Below, one piece after another: positions 35,905 through 49,408 of a stretch of 64,000 bases of DNA. The position numbers and the translations under genes are program-made. The stretch comes from Varroa destructor (Eukaryota > Arthropoda > Arachnida > Mesostigmata > Varroidae): NCBI RefSeq assembly GCF_002443255.2, contig NW_019211456.1:33751608-33815607 (forward strand). Direction: 5' to 3'. Numbering within the stretch: position 1 is the first letter of the stretch; the number at the start of each line of letters is the position of its first letter. Under the pieces are notes generated by a model. That model was not told where the DNA came from. It searched no databases and saw only the letters and a list, made by a program, of their open reading frames with translations.

Positions 35905-36983
35905 AATAGATATCCTACAAAAAGGTTTCGATACATCGGCTAGGTACAGTACAGATCGTTTTTATTATTTCGACTGAACGCCCAAAGGCCCCATCAAGCT
36001 GCCTGTCAAGCGATTGTTTTATACGCATGTTGCAAGTCGATATTACTGAAAACGATAAAGGCACGAATTCTGCTCACGCTTATTAAGGCAAAATTGTCCT
36101 GCTTGTGATCAAGAGGCGCTATCGCAAAAATGACCCTGTCGTTTTCGTTCTGGACAGTTTGATGTGCCAAGGCCAATCATTGATGACAGAGAAGAAGTAC
36201 TGAAAGCTGAGTAGCACCGATACGTAAGATGCCATAGTGCTAAACATTCACTACCGAAAAAGTTTTCAACTATCTGAACGAAGCTGGCTATACAAATAAG
36301 CTCAATGTTTGGGTGCCACACGCATCGATGGTAAGGAAATTGTTCGATCGTATTTTCTTCATCTGTGAAACTCTACGAAAACGCAAAGAAACCAAGCTGC
36401 TTCTAAAGCCGTTAATTGGGAGTTGCAAAAGGTGGATCATCCACTATAATAATGCGCAAAGAGACAATCAAACCAGATGACTTAATATCTGTGGCAAAGC
36501 CCAGATTCAGGCCAAAGTCAATGAAGTCTGATGGAAATGGAAAGGAATCGCGCATTATGAGCTACTTCTGCTGGGCTAAGTGGCTGACTCACACTTCTGC
36601 TATTAACAAGCAATAGAATTGCAAGAAGCCATTGGAAAAAATTAACTACAACTAGTCATTGTTGTCCGTCATGAAAATTCGAGGTCACGTAAATCTTTGA
36701 CCGCCCGGCAAAAGTTAACAAAGCCTGAATTAATGCATCTACCGAATAACCCGGATCTTAAATTATTTGATTATCGTTTATCTCGATCTCCACAATATTC
36801 CTTTTAAATTCAATGGACCAATCCAAAAATCGCTTATTATACCTCTTCGTTCAGATGGGATCATAGTAATAACCAATAAATCGGTAGAGGGTCATAATTA
36901 GAAGTTTAGTAAAATCACTTTAAAATATTAAAGAAAAAAAAACGTTGCCTCTAAAAAACAACCAATACCTTTTGGACAACCCT
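35905..36983 (+). mobile_element. decayed mariner (Tc1/mariner) DNA transposon
   Basis: The plus strand carries a mariner-type transposase fossil at the length expected for these elements (about 1.1-1.3 kb). The right end, just before a TA repeat, reads CCTTTTGGACAACCC. In inverse complement this is GGGTTGTCCAAAAGG, a form typical of mariner inverted repeats next to a TA target. The left end near 35905 (GATATCCTACAAAAAGGT) is a poor match to that repeat, so the left boundary is uncertain. Insertion at TA fits the adjoining (TA)n, but the duplication cannot be separated from the repeat. The transposase is described in its own entry. Confidence 0.88.
36104..36810 (+). pseudogene. mariner transposase pseudogene
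   Basis: Similarity begins as FRSGQFDV (just after 36134) with DDREEVLKAE, in the linker of the paired helix-turn-helix DNA-binding domain. After a frameshift one frame holds from 36262 to about 36810: VFNYLNEAGYTNKLNVWVPH (the WVPH hallmark), FFICETLRKRKETKLLLK, KRWIIHYNNAQRD, WKWKGIAHYELLLLG (the WWDWKG..HYELL block), VVRHENSRSRKSL (HHDNARPH block) and NNPDLKLFDYRLS (YSPDLAPSDYHLF block). Of the D,D34D catalytic triad, the first position has become S (GSCKRW for GDEKW) and the second E (RHENSR), while the third D remains. In-frame TGA, TAA and TAG codons interrupt it. The protein is non-functional, and the subfamily was not determined. Confidence 0.92.
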
Positions 36984-36999
36984 ATATATATATATATAT
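36983..36999. repeat. (TA)8 microsatellite at mariner end
   Basis: TA repeat directly abutting the mariner right end, consistent with insertion into or expansion from a TA target. Confidence 0.9.
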
Positions 37000-37955
37000 G
37001 GAAATATTCAGCTACTTTTCCTTACACTATCTGCTCCTCTTCTATCGTAAAATGTCGGTGTAGACTATCTGAGTAACGACTTCCGAATAAATAGGGTCTC
37101 CTGTCTCCTGAGCACCTTCTGATCAGGAGCCGACTAAGTTGCATGCTCCTTTCTCAGATAGCGCTGAAGCCTCTTTCTAGTGCAGTACATCCTGTGTGCT
37201 TGAAGCTACAAAATCTTTCCTTTTGACCGCCATCACCATCACCTCCGGCTTCATCCCTAAAGCGTGTTCCGTATCAGAACTACACACATGCACATTGCAC
37301 TATCATAGACACAGCATGCGCGTGTAAAATTCTACTATGTACATACAGATTTGTACAAATTGTGTGGCTGATTGCTCGTAAGTCCTTTCCTGCGTAAGCG
37401 AATGGATGAGATGAATAAGTTGTCTAAGTTTGAAAGCACACATGCACCCGTACAATTCAACGCTGTTGTTGTTCACGTTGGGTGACAGATACCCTTTTCT
37501 TGCAATGTTCGGTTTTCGACGCAGTGCTGAACTCGCGCATCCGGCACCCGTTAAAGTGACGGCCATGACATAAAATGCCGCTCTATAAAGCGGCGTCACG
37601 TTTGCTACTGTATCGTTGTAAAGGCTTGTGGGGCAAAACCGCAAGTCATGAACTTGTCATAAATAGGTCGGCCTTCCTTTAGCGCTCCCCTTTTCTTTGA
37701 AAACTGAGTTGTTTTGAGCACGTGGCGGATGTTTTCGCCTAAAAAACAGCGGAGAAACAGGAGATATCAGTGTCATGCACGCACTCGTAATATACAAGCT
37801 GCGCTAGGGACCCGCGGGGCGGTGGATTGTGGCGCAACGATACTAATCTTTAGTAGAGTTTTTTGAGAACCGAACAGCACATAAAATAGAGCTAAGAAAG
37901 CAGGGTCTAAGATGACAAGGCGCAGAAACTACGTTTTGCTTATCACACATAAAAC

Positions 37956-38004
<49 letters not shown>

Positions 38005-40480
38005 AAACACATATAAAAAAAAGTATAACGGCTATAGGAAGACGGATACAGCTCAACACAAAAGACTAGTTTGCATCTAAGTCGCCACTGAAAATAATGT
38101 TAGCTCCTCTACCGTATTTCTGAGTACGATATAATAATAACCTGATATTGATTTGTTAAATCATCTTCGTATAGATAGTTCACATCGTGCTTCTCCAGGT
38201 CTCTCTATGTTTCAGCTTTTGCGTTCGGTATCGTCGTTAGTCATTCCAGCAGACGATTGTCTCCCATCCAGAAACAAACAATGTGTCTCTGCCCACGTTC
38301 GAACCTAAACCATAAAGTGTTCTTAAAATTGGCGGGCAACTACGTTACCCACTAGACACGGGCATTTCTCCATGTCTAGTTTTTTTAAAAGTCGCTCTTT
38401 CGTACAAACATAAAACATCGAATCGTTTAGATTAGGCCATTTTTCAAATATATTTAAACTGCTTGGCCTTGTTGTCATTCCCAGAGATACTTAATAATGT
38501 ACGAGCGCATATACTTCAGCAAAAAACAAATATAAACACAAATAACGATTCTGCCTCTCAAACTTTTGTTGCAGACATTTCGTATTGCCGGGCTACCAAG
38601 AACCTAGTCCGACGCGCGAATGTTAAGTAGTCATTGGAACAGCTTTAATTAAGTTTAGCATTTATTATCTATTTGGGTTTATTTTATTTAGTTGAACCGA
38701 AAGGGACATTCATATTATTGAATTAAATATGTTAATAAGTTTCCCGAATTACGTTCATTGGTTCCACTCACTACTGAGCAGTACAGCAATTTTGAAAATC
38801 TTCTTTAAACTCGCAACGTTTATAAAAGCTACGCATAAAATTACATCAAATCGATTGAAAATAATCATTTTTGTACCAGCTCTAGGCCACCTCTCAGGCC
38901 GAACCAATAGCAGTGTGCGTACCTCCTCTGAATAATCGTTCTCCCTCGAAACCACGCCAGTTGGGGTTGTCTGCATGCAGGATTAGCCTTGTCTGCTAGA
39001 GCCAGTTACTTAGTCCGACAGCTGTCAATCAAAGTCGTCACTCCCGAGCTGAACTCGACATGTTCTAGCCACTAAAATCGGACGGACCTAAAAATCATGA
39101 GCCCGAATCACTCGCGGATTGGTTGTGGCTCTGCGAAGCGCCTTAGGGAGTTCAGATGTCACTGGGCCTATTGGCTGGGCTCTGTATAAGTTAGGCTAAA
39201 CTTGTAAGAAGCGCTCGTTCAGGTGACGAGAGTATGATCCTGGTAGACGATAAGGATCGTGTGCGTAGGAGAAATTTCGAATCAGTCAATTTGTAGTGTA
39301 TATGAGAGCTAAATAGTAAGCTTTAATTTCAAATAGCAACTGTGACTCTGAGCTGTTTAACGGCTATATCGCCAATGTTAATTAGTTCCGTTTATTCAAT
39401 CACATTTTTTACTCGTTAACAATTTAAAATAGTCACAAATCCCTTTCTTAATTGAACAAGAATACAAGGCTTCAACGCATCCGCTTGTTTTGTTTGACCT
39501 GTGCACACAACAAAATAGCATAGGCATTTTATAACCATTTTAGGCCTAATCAACCTGCATGTTTAGAAATAAATATCATCCTCGAGCGATGAACCATAAG
39601 ACATAGTGTATAAAGCAATTACTGCTTAACAGTTTATCTCCAAAGGGTTTACTCCCAAAACTACGGTGGTCTTTGAGAATTTTTTGCGACTGAGGTTGTG
39701 TCCCGTTTGCCTCTGGTCTAAGCAGTTTATGGATATCGTGTCCGCTTTGCGCTGAACCCATAGCCAAACGTGCAGCTTAAGCATGAATAGGACTAGATAG
39801 TCATTTCATGATTTACCAAAAAACCCATTGCGCGTTGTTAGACATGTAAAAGATTTATAACGAACGATGTTATTAAAGTTAATACAGTTTCCTCGAGCCT
39901 TTCCGCCCGTATTTTTCAGGTCCACACTACATACAAAATGTTCAGGTATGCTCGCGGCTCCTTTAAACACTCTTGTCATCTCAGCGTACATGGCTATCAT
40001 TTGTTTCTATTGTTCATTTCATCACGATCGCATAGGCGCTGCTGGTCGCCGTTGAAAGCCATGCCCCTTTACGGCCGTCTTACTTGACGGCTGGGCCTTG
40101 CTTGAGTGCATGTGGCTGTTGGCTGCAACCTGCTATATTCACTATAGGCAGCACAATCTAATCTGGTAAGAGGTGCAGGGCTTCACGCGAAGAGGCCGGT
40201 CCTGAATGGTAGAGAAGACAGAAGAAAAACGGTCCTTCCTATTCTTCTCGCAGAGTCGTCAAGGGTCGAACACACCCCACACCTTCGCAGGTTAGTCCGG
40301 CCAAGTGTAAAGTGAGGTCGAAACTTTAGACAAATTAAAGAAAAGCATTTGCCAAGGCCCCAGAACTCCCCTGCCGTACTGCCACTACTCAACCCGTCAT
40401 ATTTTCTTTCTTCGCCAGTTTCCTCTGGTCCGACAGGGCAAACTCTGCAGTCGACCGCGAGACCGATCTCCATTCAGTGG
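37000..40480. other. AT-rich non-coding stretch
   Basis: No gene is supported. It includes the long TA repeat at 37959-38001. The segment 38995-39260 is more mixed, with TATAAGTTAGGC at 39183-39194, which resembles a TATA element, but no transcript can be inferred. Confidence 0.45.
37959..38001. repeat. (TA)21 microsatellite
   Basis: 43 bases of perfect TA alternation, the longest pure dinucleotide run in the window. Confidence 0.97.
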
Positions 40481-41230
40481 AAGGCTAGTGGGGGCGGGGG
40501 GGACTGGGAAAGAAACGAGTAGCCAAGCTTACTTTTATTATTCAAACAATAATCATAATAATAGAAAAAGAACTGTAGAAGAATAGTTCCCGCTGAAGCA
40601 GGGCGGGGGTGCTGACGTGTAAGGGCGGCCCTTAAAAGGGAGAAAAGTGTTGGGCAAGAATAGGCCGCTGACTAAGTTGCGATGGCGGCGTCGCTACTAC
40701 CGGCTCTCGCGGCGCGAAACTTTTCCCTGCTCCTTCGTTCAGGGTAGGTCAGAAGGGAGAGACATGCAAAAAAAGGGAGCTATCTCATCGTTGTCTGGTC
40801 TATCTATCGTCCTCTTCTAATTCCTGCTTTAGAGTCGTTTGGAGCGATTGCGTAGCTTTACTTTGTGTATTTCCCCTTCGTATAGCTGACGATGGCTTCC
40901 AATCGTGCCTCCTGTTTCGCGTTATTACTTTAATGTTCTTTTATGTTATTTTCATTCGCTATTCCCGTTCTTTCTTTTGCGCGCACTGTTGCCAAGGGTT
41001 CTTCTTTAGTTTTCTTTAGGCTGCTACCTTTTTGGTTTTCTATACGGTTGGCTGATTCGCTTTCAGAGCAAAAATGCTCACGATGATGACGACGACGACT
41101 ACACCGTTCTATGATTGTTGTCCCTTGCTATTCTCGCCTTCAAGCCCCTTCCCTATTCTGTTCGTTCGGCACCTCTGTCGTTGTCTTCCTAGAGACTTCT
41201 AATTTGACTTCTCATCCAGAGCATTTAAGG
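40481..41230. other. GC-richer segment with promoter-like sequence
   Basis: A G-run cluster lies at 40490-40508 and a CpG-rich patch at about 40668-40725 containing GCGATGGCGGCGTCGC, similar to the YY1-type GATGGCGGC element found at animal transcription start regions. T-rich DNA follows. There is no supporting ORF or splice site, so this is only a candidate start region. Confidence 0.25.
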
Positions 41231-44200
41231 GAATGGAGCATAGCGTCGTCCGTTCTCGATAGAGATGATAATTGTACCAGCAGTTGATGCACGAGTTGAC
41301 AGTGCCTGTTGGTTTTTTGTCTTCAATAATGTCTCCCTTAGGCTGCTGCTAAAACTAGATCCCTTAGTGGATGACTATTTTGCTCAGATTTCCTATTTTT
41401 TATTTGTAGTCCTCACTGTTTCGTGTCTCTCCTCAGTGCGCTATACGATTGCAGAGAAGTAAGCCAGCATGAGTGCATTTATCAGCTTATACTCCTAAAC
41501 CTGACCGCACTGCTGTACGTGTGTAGGTATATTGATTTTGGGAGTGTTCAAGCCGTCGCGACCACTCGTTTGTGGAAAAGTCGGCGCCAATTATTCGAAG
41601 AAACACAACTTTCTACTTATCAAAGGATTTGTTGTTTATTATTATTATTACCGGCCACCTCTGCCTTAAGCTTGGAGTCTTTAGACGCCAATACTCATCA
41701 TTGCTTTCGATAGATTGGCCTATAGACGTTCCGAGGCTCTTTTTGCATGCAACATATTTTCTTTAAGTTGGTTCAGCAAAAAGCAAAGCAGATAATTATT
41801 TGATAGAACAAGCTTGGGCAGATATAGCGGGCGGACGAAGGACAACTATGCCAGCATTCTGGAACCTTTGTAGCCACGTTTAATTGATCTTTCGAATCAT
41901 CATTATCCATTTTACGGGAAACCCTTGCTTGCAAAGTTGTACCCTTGTTAGTCCATGACTTCTTCTTTGATTACGTTCGTGCAAAGAATACATCTTGCAT
42001 TAGCGATTATAGTCAATAAACTAGACAGATCTACTGTCGTTTTTTAGCAGCGCACCCTATATTTACACAAGTTGCCGGAAATGGCGATGGTTGAACTCGA
42101 AAAGTGTCCCACGGCTTATAGATAGATCCGACACGTGTCGTCTGATAGCACAATAGTGCATTTTTAATAAAATCCGTGAATAGAAAACGTATTATATAGC
42201 GAAAATTGTTTTTCCAATATTCCAACTTGTTTCGACCAGAACGATCCGAATCTCAATGACCTTAACACTACCCAATAACCGCGACTTCGTTGTAGGCCCA
42301 GGTAAAACAACCGACTCCCTGCCACCTAGAGCCTTTTCTTCAGAGTTAAATCAACTTGGAAAAAAATACCCGACAACTACCGATAGCATAAGCTATCTGA
42401 AACAACCGTTGTGTCAGCCTATTAATGAAGATCTTCTTTTAGGACGTGAGTCGTATCCACGTAAAAGGTCGAAAAAATATTTAAAAAATCATTATGCGTG
42501 CATTGTTGTGTTTTCATTATGCCACTTAAACTTCGGAATAGGGACACGTTCGGGATTGGTTTAAGCTGCGCATAAACTGGTCCCCATTTTTAAAGAAGAA
42601 GGCGGCCGAAATTAGCTGTAAAGCCATTACATTATCGCTCGAACTATTTGAGCCTTACATACATATAGCTCATAGGAAAGCAAAAGATGGTAACACACGT
42701 ATTTAAAACGCGTCCGATAAAGTATACAAACACCCAATAAATGCGACCCAATTCAACTAGATCCTTCTTCACTGTCGAAAATCACTGTTAATACTTAACG
42801 AAACAATCTAGTGAGGTGCATGAGCCGGTGCTCCTTTTAAATTTATTGGATTATCCTCACCGGCTTCTCAATATAACAGTCAAACGGCAAATAACGGTTA
42901 GGTTCAGCATTAATTTGATCTATCATAGATTGTTATAACAAATGAGGATCTAATCTCCCTTATCCTATCTAGTGCATCACTGACCTGAAGAAACGCGCGT
43001 AGTTAATCCTGTTGTTTGTTTGTTATTGTTTCTTCTCTTCTGGAGATTCCGCCAATGCAGAGGTCCGTCGCTAATCCCTCAAAGGTACGCCTGTTAATCC
43101 TTTTGGTGGATCGCGTCACCGCATGAATAGAAGCAGTGTGTGGGCGTTCGCACACGACTTCTTCTGGGCGTTCTTTTTCGTCCCAACTCTAGTTGTTGTC
43201 ATCATTATAAATTCGCGTCTCGTTGTAAAGTCTTCACATGATCACCTTCAAACTCTTACTTCATCCTCTACGAATAGCGTTCTCGAAATAATTCTTCGCT
43301 TATTTGCGGTCTTCTGCACCACTAGCCAGTGCCTCGTTTTTCGAGCTTACCCTTTGCCCCATACTCCAGTTTGCGCTCGCTCTGTTGTGACTCGTTTTGA
43401 GGCCTTTCAGCCTCCTCGCTTTTCTTGTGTCTTGTTGATTCTAAAAGGTTTCCAGCTCTTTTGCGTCCTGCTTTCCTCAGGGAGCCAACGCTCATCTGTC
43501 TTGCCCTAAGAAGAGCTACTGCTGTCCTCAAGACTGCCTGCGAGCGATGGAGTTATTTCTTTCCCCAGGGGAAAAGACAAAGAATGCAGGGCATTGCAAA
43601 GAAGTCGACAATGGTACCTTACCAAACAGCGAAGTGGGCTGTGTGACTGCTCATATCGCATTATGCCTTGCACCTTCATTCACGATCCACGCTTTAATTG
43701 TATGCAGACTACGCGCTAGATGGCTTCCTGTCTCAGTTGAACTAAAAACGAGCACAACTGTTGTTTCCTTTTTGGCGCCACTTTTGTCCGACACGCTAAA
43801 GCAGAAAAAAGCTAATGTCAGAGACTAAAGGAAGTAGCGCTAGAACAACCAACTCGACGGCACCTCCATACACCGACGCACATAGTATTCTTAATTCTAC
43901 CAGCTTATCGTATGTAAGCTTTGGTAGGTTAATAGTCCGTTGCATCGTCTTATAATGCAGGTCCCTCTTGGATGTGCTCCTTCACTCTGTACGTTTGCGC
44001 GAAGCGTACCCCATATGTGCTTTGCATCAGGCTAGGATAGATGACATCAGGCTCATAAAAGGCACACAACCTGCTGCCATAGGGCCCGTTAAATGGTGAG
44101 AACTACGTTGGATCCTAAAGGCTAGTTAGATTAATGTCCATTTTGAACCGGAGAGTGATTCCCAGGCGAGATATGCACATCGGTGTTCGGCAAAGGCGGT

Positions 44201-46470
44201 GCTAAACATAATAAAGGTCCGCAGAATGCTTCTTCTAGCATGAATGAACGAAGAATAGTGGGTTGCGGCAGTCAGTCGCAACTTATATATAACATGTGGA
44301 TAGGCTACTAGTGAAAATATAGACTCAAGTGTCAAGGCTGTATCTTGGTCATAATTAGTCATCTAAAGCGTCCAGTTTTTCTCATATTTCTAAGAGACAA
44401 AAAAAAAACAGTTTTTCTCTAAGCAAGTATTTCTGAAAAGTATCCTTCTACGACCCCGATACTGCCGCCATATTCAATTCGAAATTACACATTTACATAG
44501 CATATAATCTTGCCGGAACCCCCTTTTTTTTTCAAATGTCTCAAGGAATAGATTTTACTGAGAGCTCGGAGGATCTGACAAAGACATCGAAAAGTGCTGT
44601 ATCTTAATCGCTGAGAATTTTTTTGCGCTAGGAGACGACATATTTTTAGTGATTATCCTATTTCATTTGATTATAATTTGTTGGTCTTCTAAGTTCCGCA
44701 CTTTCCACAACTTTGCTTTTCTGCACCAGTCTTTTTAGGTTTATGATAGTCTCGAAAATAAATTTGAAAGTTTACGTCATCTTTCTGATGAAACATTATC
44801 GTAAACAAAGTCCCTACAAACAGTATTTCTGAGACACTGCAAAACCAATAAGACGTTTGCTAACCCAAATCAGTCTAGCGAGTTCATTTATTTGATTGAC
44901 TGCTGATTGTGTCATTCATAACTAATAGACCACACTTTTTTCGAAATATTATTCACTCGCTTAATCTATTTCTTAATTTTTCTGCCGCTCTGATAACAAA
45001 ACTGGTTTTCAAAAATAACCTTTCTTTGCCGAGATCGAGAAGAAGCATCGTAGTAGCTTTTGAACCCCATTGGAGCACCAACGTCTTATCTAAGCTCGTT
45101 TATCTTATCCATCGGCTTCTCCCTTCCACGAAGACAGTCAGAAGCGATGTTTAGGGCCCTAAGTCTGCCGGGCAACACTTCATCCTAGGACCGAAGCTCG
45201 TCTCTGAGTGAGCACGGCTCACTCCCACCTTTTTCATTCTCCGTCCAAAGTCATTTCCTCAACAATTAAAGACAACATCGTTGACGGGCCTCTCTTCCCA
45301 GGTTTTGCTCTTACAGTATCGCACTCACGAGTTGAGAAAATCGTGTCTCCACTCTCGCACACTTCCTAACCCTCTGGCAAGCCTCTACCGTACAGCCATC
45401 GGCAACGAAATGGATACAGAAGCAAGCTGGCGACAAGCTAGCAGGCGATAGTCGTTCAGATCACTGGATGTCACATCCCGAGGTGTGTAAGTGTACGTAT
45501 GTTCGCATGGTATTCTCAGTCTTTGCCTGCTATCCTCTCGTACAACCAATAGCAGTAACTGGCCTCTGATTGAGGTGACACACAGACATGTCGCGGTACA
45601 TAGGCGACGCGGTGGTGACATTTGAGTTCTAGCTTCCGGTTTCGAAATGATGATTACACTGAACTGGAACGCTGAGAAGAAGGCAAACGCGAAGATTTAA
45701 GATGAAGCTTTGCTTTTGCCCTCGATCAGCTTTTTCTATAAGAGAGTTCTTGCTAGCGTAGTGCATCAAAATGGGCCAACGGATACAAAGCTGTATGAGC
45801 TGAACGTTGATTCCATTCTAAAGAGGAACTGCGAAAAGAGCTTGTAGTATGATTTTGTTGAAAACTATAAAAAAAAAAAAAAAAAAAGCTTTCAGCGGAA
45901 TCAGATCTCTGATCTGTAATGGATCTGTGGAACAATGAAACACTGGTGATACAGTCTTGTCAGCTGCAATACTAGCTATCTTTGTTAGTAAACTGTAGAC
46001 ATGAGTACTTCTATTTAACCTATAATCATTACCCAGGCAAGAGCTATATGTTTTCATTTTTACAGCCACATCAAGCGATAAGCCCGTTCTGTGTCACACG
46101 AATATGTTTCATCCGTATTTAATTAATTCTAATCTAATAATTGCATTATACTTAAAAGTTGCGAAAACGCTGCGCAATACCTATCATTCCTACAGTGATA
46201 TCTATTCTTGCTGTACATAAAAGTACCGAACATTACCACCTTTACATTGTAAATTCTATCATTTCATTAATCGTCCCAATGGGAAATTAGAGCCATGCTT
46301 AAATGTGCTATATAAGGTCCTCCCCGGTCGTTACTACGCGGGATCCCTCAACGGCATACGGCCTCAAAATCTTGGCCAGATCAGTAACCTGAATGCAGGA
46401 AACTGAGTCAGTTCATTTGTGCTTCGTGTGAATCCGGTTCGGCGGAAAGGTTAAGAATGAAATTAAATAT
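41231..46470. other. non-coding stretch, mostly AT-rich
   Basis: No gene is supported. A plus-strand frame at 42256-42564 begins with ATG and contains a donor-like CCAGGTAAAA at 42299-42308. Another at 43123-43509 begins with ATG and is hydrophobic at its start. Neither matches a known family. Confidence 0.45.
45869..45887 (+). repeat. A19 homopolymer
   Basis: Nineteen A bases, the longest single-base run in the window. It could be the tail of a retroposed sequence, but no source gene or target duplication could be recognised around it. Confidence 0.9.
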
Positions 46471-48990
46471 TATTGAAGTTCTCTCTTTCTCGCCCCCACC
46501 TGACCCTTTGCTTGCGCTTTGCCCCAGGAGAATCCCTCTTTAGTTTGGTTCCCATCAGCGTAAAAGGCATTTTTGTCAAATACAGAGCTACCGGCCGTTG
46601 TGTAGTTGCTTCGACAGGGGCAGCATTAGCGTTGGCGCCCGATGTTCGGTGTTGGCTGCTGAGGGGATCAACGACCGCAGCAAGAGAAGAAGGATAAAAG
46701 TCGAGTGACCTTCGCCCTACGTTTACATATACTCTTTTTTCTGTCTAATGCAGTTGCAGAAGCAGGCTGAAAACACCAAGAGAACGTGTGTTCCCTTTAC
46801 ATCGTAAACGAATACGGGCTGCTACGGCAAAGGAAAAGACGGGCCGAGGAAGGGATTCTGGAAGCGTGCATTGGCTCTACGCTGGTTGAGGTTTTAGGAA
46901 ACGACGGCGGTGAGAGGCTACGGATGACGTTAGGAAGTCCTTGTCGACATACTAAACTCACTAGAGTCGGCAAAGAAAGAGAAACCGACGCGATGAGTCC
47001 GATTAGCTTTGTCTGTTTGAGCAGAGTTGCTCTAGTAGCAGCAGCAGCAGCAATGAGCATGGCGGCATGCCCCTGTCTTCTCGTTGTGCCCCTTTTTGTA
47101 GCCCCCGTTGGTGGCAGTGCCGCCAATGAGAGCAAACAGCGCGCCGGAGCTGGTGGTTGACTGGCTGGCTGGTTGCCTGGATAGCTGACGGTGTAGCGGT
47201 GGTAGCGGCAAATACAAAAAACGGACGGACGCGTTCGAGTCGACTCAGCGGCGGTCGGCAACGAGGAGGGGCTGCTGTAGCAAAAGCCGTAGTTCTCCTG
47301 GGGACTCATCAGGCAGCCGGTTGGAGGCTTCACGGCTCAACGCTGACTCCAGTGTACGCAGGACCGAGTGATGCTTCTAACCGTAATGCGGCAGAGCTTT
47401 TGGCGCGCGCAGATCTCCGGTACCATCGCTGCCGTAACACCAGCATGAGTGGTAGTAGCAGCTGCGTTGGCTGCTTTACTCGCTTCATGCGGCTTCTGCT
47501 GCTGCTGTCTAGCTAAGCAACTCCTGAATTCCCACTTTAACGCTGCAGCCAATTCAACCGTACTCTGTCTAACTTCAACCATTCCTGTTGTCTTACCGCT
47601 TTGTCTCTCCGGGTCCGCTGTCGGACCCACAGCCGACGACTTTTCACTCTTTGTAGCTTTTCGAGAGCTCCGGCACTTTGCCCCCACAGGACCTAAAGCC
47701 CTGGCTTGCGCCGCACTGGAGCCAGTTAGTTAGGTAATGGCATTCGACGGTAGTCGCCGTCTGGAGTAGAAGCTCAGGCACCTACAACGGCCTCGTGAAG
47801 CACACAAGGGCGGCTCATCGCAGACCGCATTCGAAGTGCCCTGCTGGGGAGTATTCTCTTCAGGTGCAGTTTACCACTTGACATCCAGTCACTTCTAGGC
47901 AAACCACATTGCTCCGCGACTAAATGAAGTCCCAAAATTCCGCTTTCCCTTTGTCTGGAACGAAGATGGACTTTTAGGGTTGGAAGACGAGTGAAACGAT
48001 CGAGAACTAACTTAATCATCCGCATTTAACGAAACGAATCGACAAGACAATGATACACAGTCTAGCTTAACCACTCCTACTGAAAGAACGTTTAGAAATC
48101 GCATCTATTTTTCAATTCGCTCTTGCAAATTAATCCGCGTTTCCTCGGCGCCTGGTGACTCTAGAGTTGTCACTTTGTGCTCGCGTAACGGCTGATGAGA
48201 AAAGGACTATGGAAGACGACACGGAAAAATAGGAGACGGGAAAAGTGTTATGTCTTGAAGTATCCCTATTGCTTGATTGTCTTTGTGAAACGCACAAACT
48301 AAGCGAACCATTGGCCCGACTAAGCGTCGATACACGGATATACTCAACTGTCGTCTGCTGGTGGTAAGCAGAGCCTCGTTCGCCCACGAATAGTAGCAGC
48401 TGTACAAGCCTGCAGAAGGGCAGAATTTCTCACTAAAGAAAATAGAGAAAAAAGATGGCCAATGAAAGGATGGGCAAACCAGAAGAGTGACAGCACATAG
48501 TAAGCGACAGCTAGCTGCCGAAGGGAAGCGGTCTGAATCGATAGGCGGGGCGGGGACGACAGCTAACGGCAGTGGTAGCGGGGGGCAGTAGCTGGGGCGA
48601 CGGATCGGGAAAAAGAAGGAGTCAATCAATTCGCGGTGGGCTAATGGCCAAGTTTAGGAGAAGAGAGAATCGAGATCGTGCTGGAGAAAAAACGAGTAAG
48701 CACATGGAAGCAATAAGAGGGGGGAGAGAAAGTGCGTACGAGATGCCCCACGAGGGCAGAAGAGCTGAAGCCAAAGAGGGTAGGTACAAAGAGGGGCGGT
48801 AGAAACACCGGAGGTAGGCAAAAAATCGTCGCTAGCTCGGGAAGTGGAACAAGGAGAAAAGTCACCTCAACCCCAACATTGAGGGGACAGAAGACGAAAT
48901 CTGCCAATGAACGCCTGACCTCCCCTCGTAGTAGCCGTGAGACACTATTGTGCAGTAACGGGAAGAGCCGGCTGAGGTAAAGGATGAGAT
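46471..48990. other. GC-richer block with strand purine bias
   Basis: CAG/CTG runs occur near 47035-47051 and 47490-47512. From about 48.55 to 48.98 kb the plus strand is strongly purine-rich (AGAGGGGGGAGAGAAAG-type sequence). Long frames are open on both strands, including 47333-46797 on the minus strand, with low-complexity products and no recognised family. Confidence 0.45.
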
Positions 48991-49000
48991 ATCGAACGAC

Positions 49001-49072
49001 CGCATGGTACAGTGGTTCTAGTGACACAACGTATTAGACGGAGTGCTACCTAGGTTTGAGCCTTGCTGCGGA
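49001..49072 (+). other. tRNA-like pol III promoter module (possible tRNA-derived SINE head)
   Basis: An A box TGGTACAGTGGT (49005-49016) is followed 48 bases later by a B box AGGTTTGAGCC (49052-49062). The ends GACCGCA and TGCTGCGG could pair partly like an acceptor stem. This is the layout of a tRNA or tRNA-derived SINE. The anticodon arm cannot be folded cleanly by eye, so it is not called a tRNA gene. Confidence 0.4.
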
Positions 49073-49408
49073 GGGAAACTGGAATGTGGAAACTGATTAG
49101 GCAACAACATGTCATTATGAGAAACAAGACGTTGTATAAAAAGAATTGCTTCTTGTTCGGATATGTAAACACTCGCCTAATTAACGCACAAGTTGATATT
49201 CGGAGTCAAAACGAAGATCAATCTTTTTTAGGGGCTCTGCGTGAAGGATGTGCAAACATGCATCCTTTTTTAATTAATATATCGAATATATATTACACAA
49301 CGCCTGTATAAATAAAGATGTTGTAGATTTAATCTGATTTACTCAGAGTTTTGTTGTGCGACAGACAGCTTCGATTGTTTTGAGCATACTAAATGCTATC
49401 CATTGCAT

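Noticed and set aside
46797..47333. 178-codon minus-strand frame
   Set aside because: The product is translated from triplet-repeat-rich DNA (alanine run) with no known domain. The complementary strand is also open.
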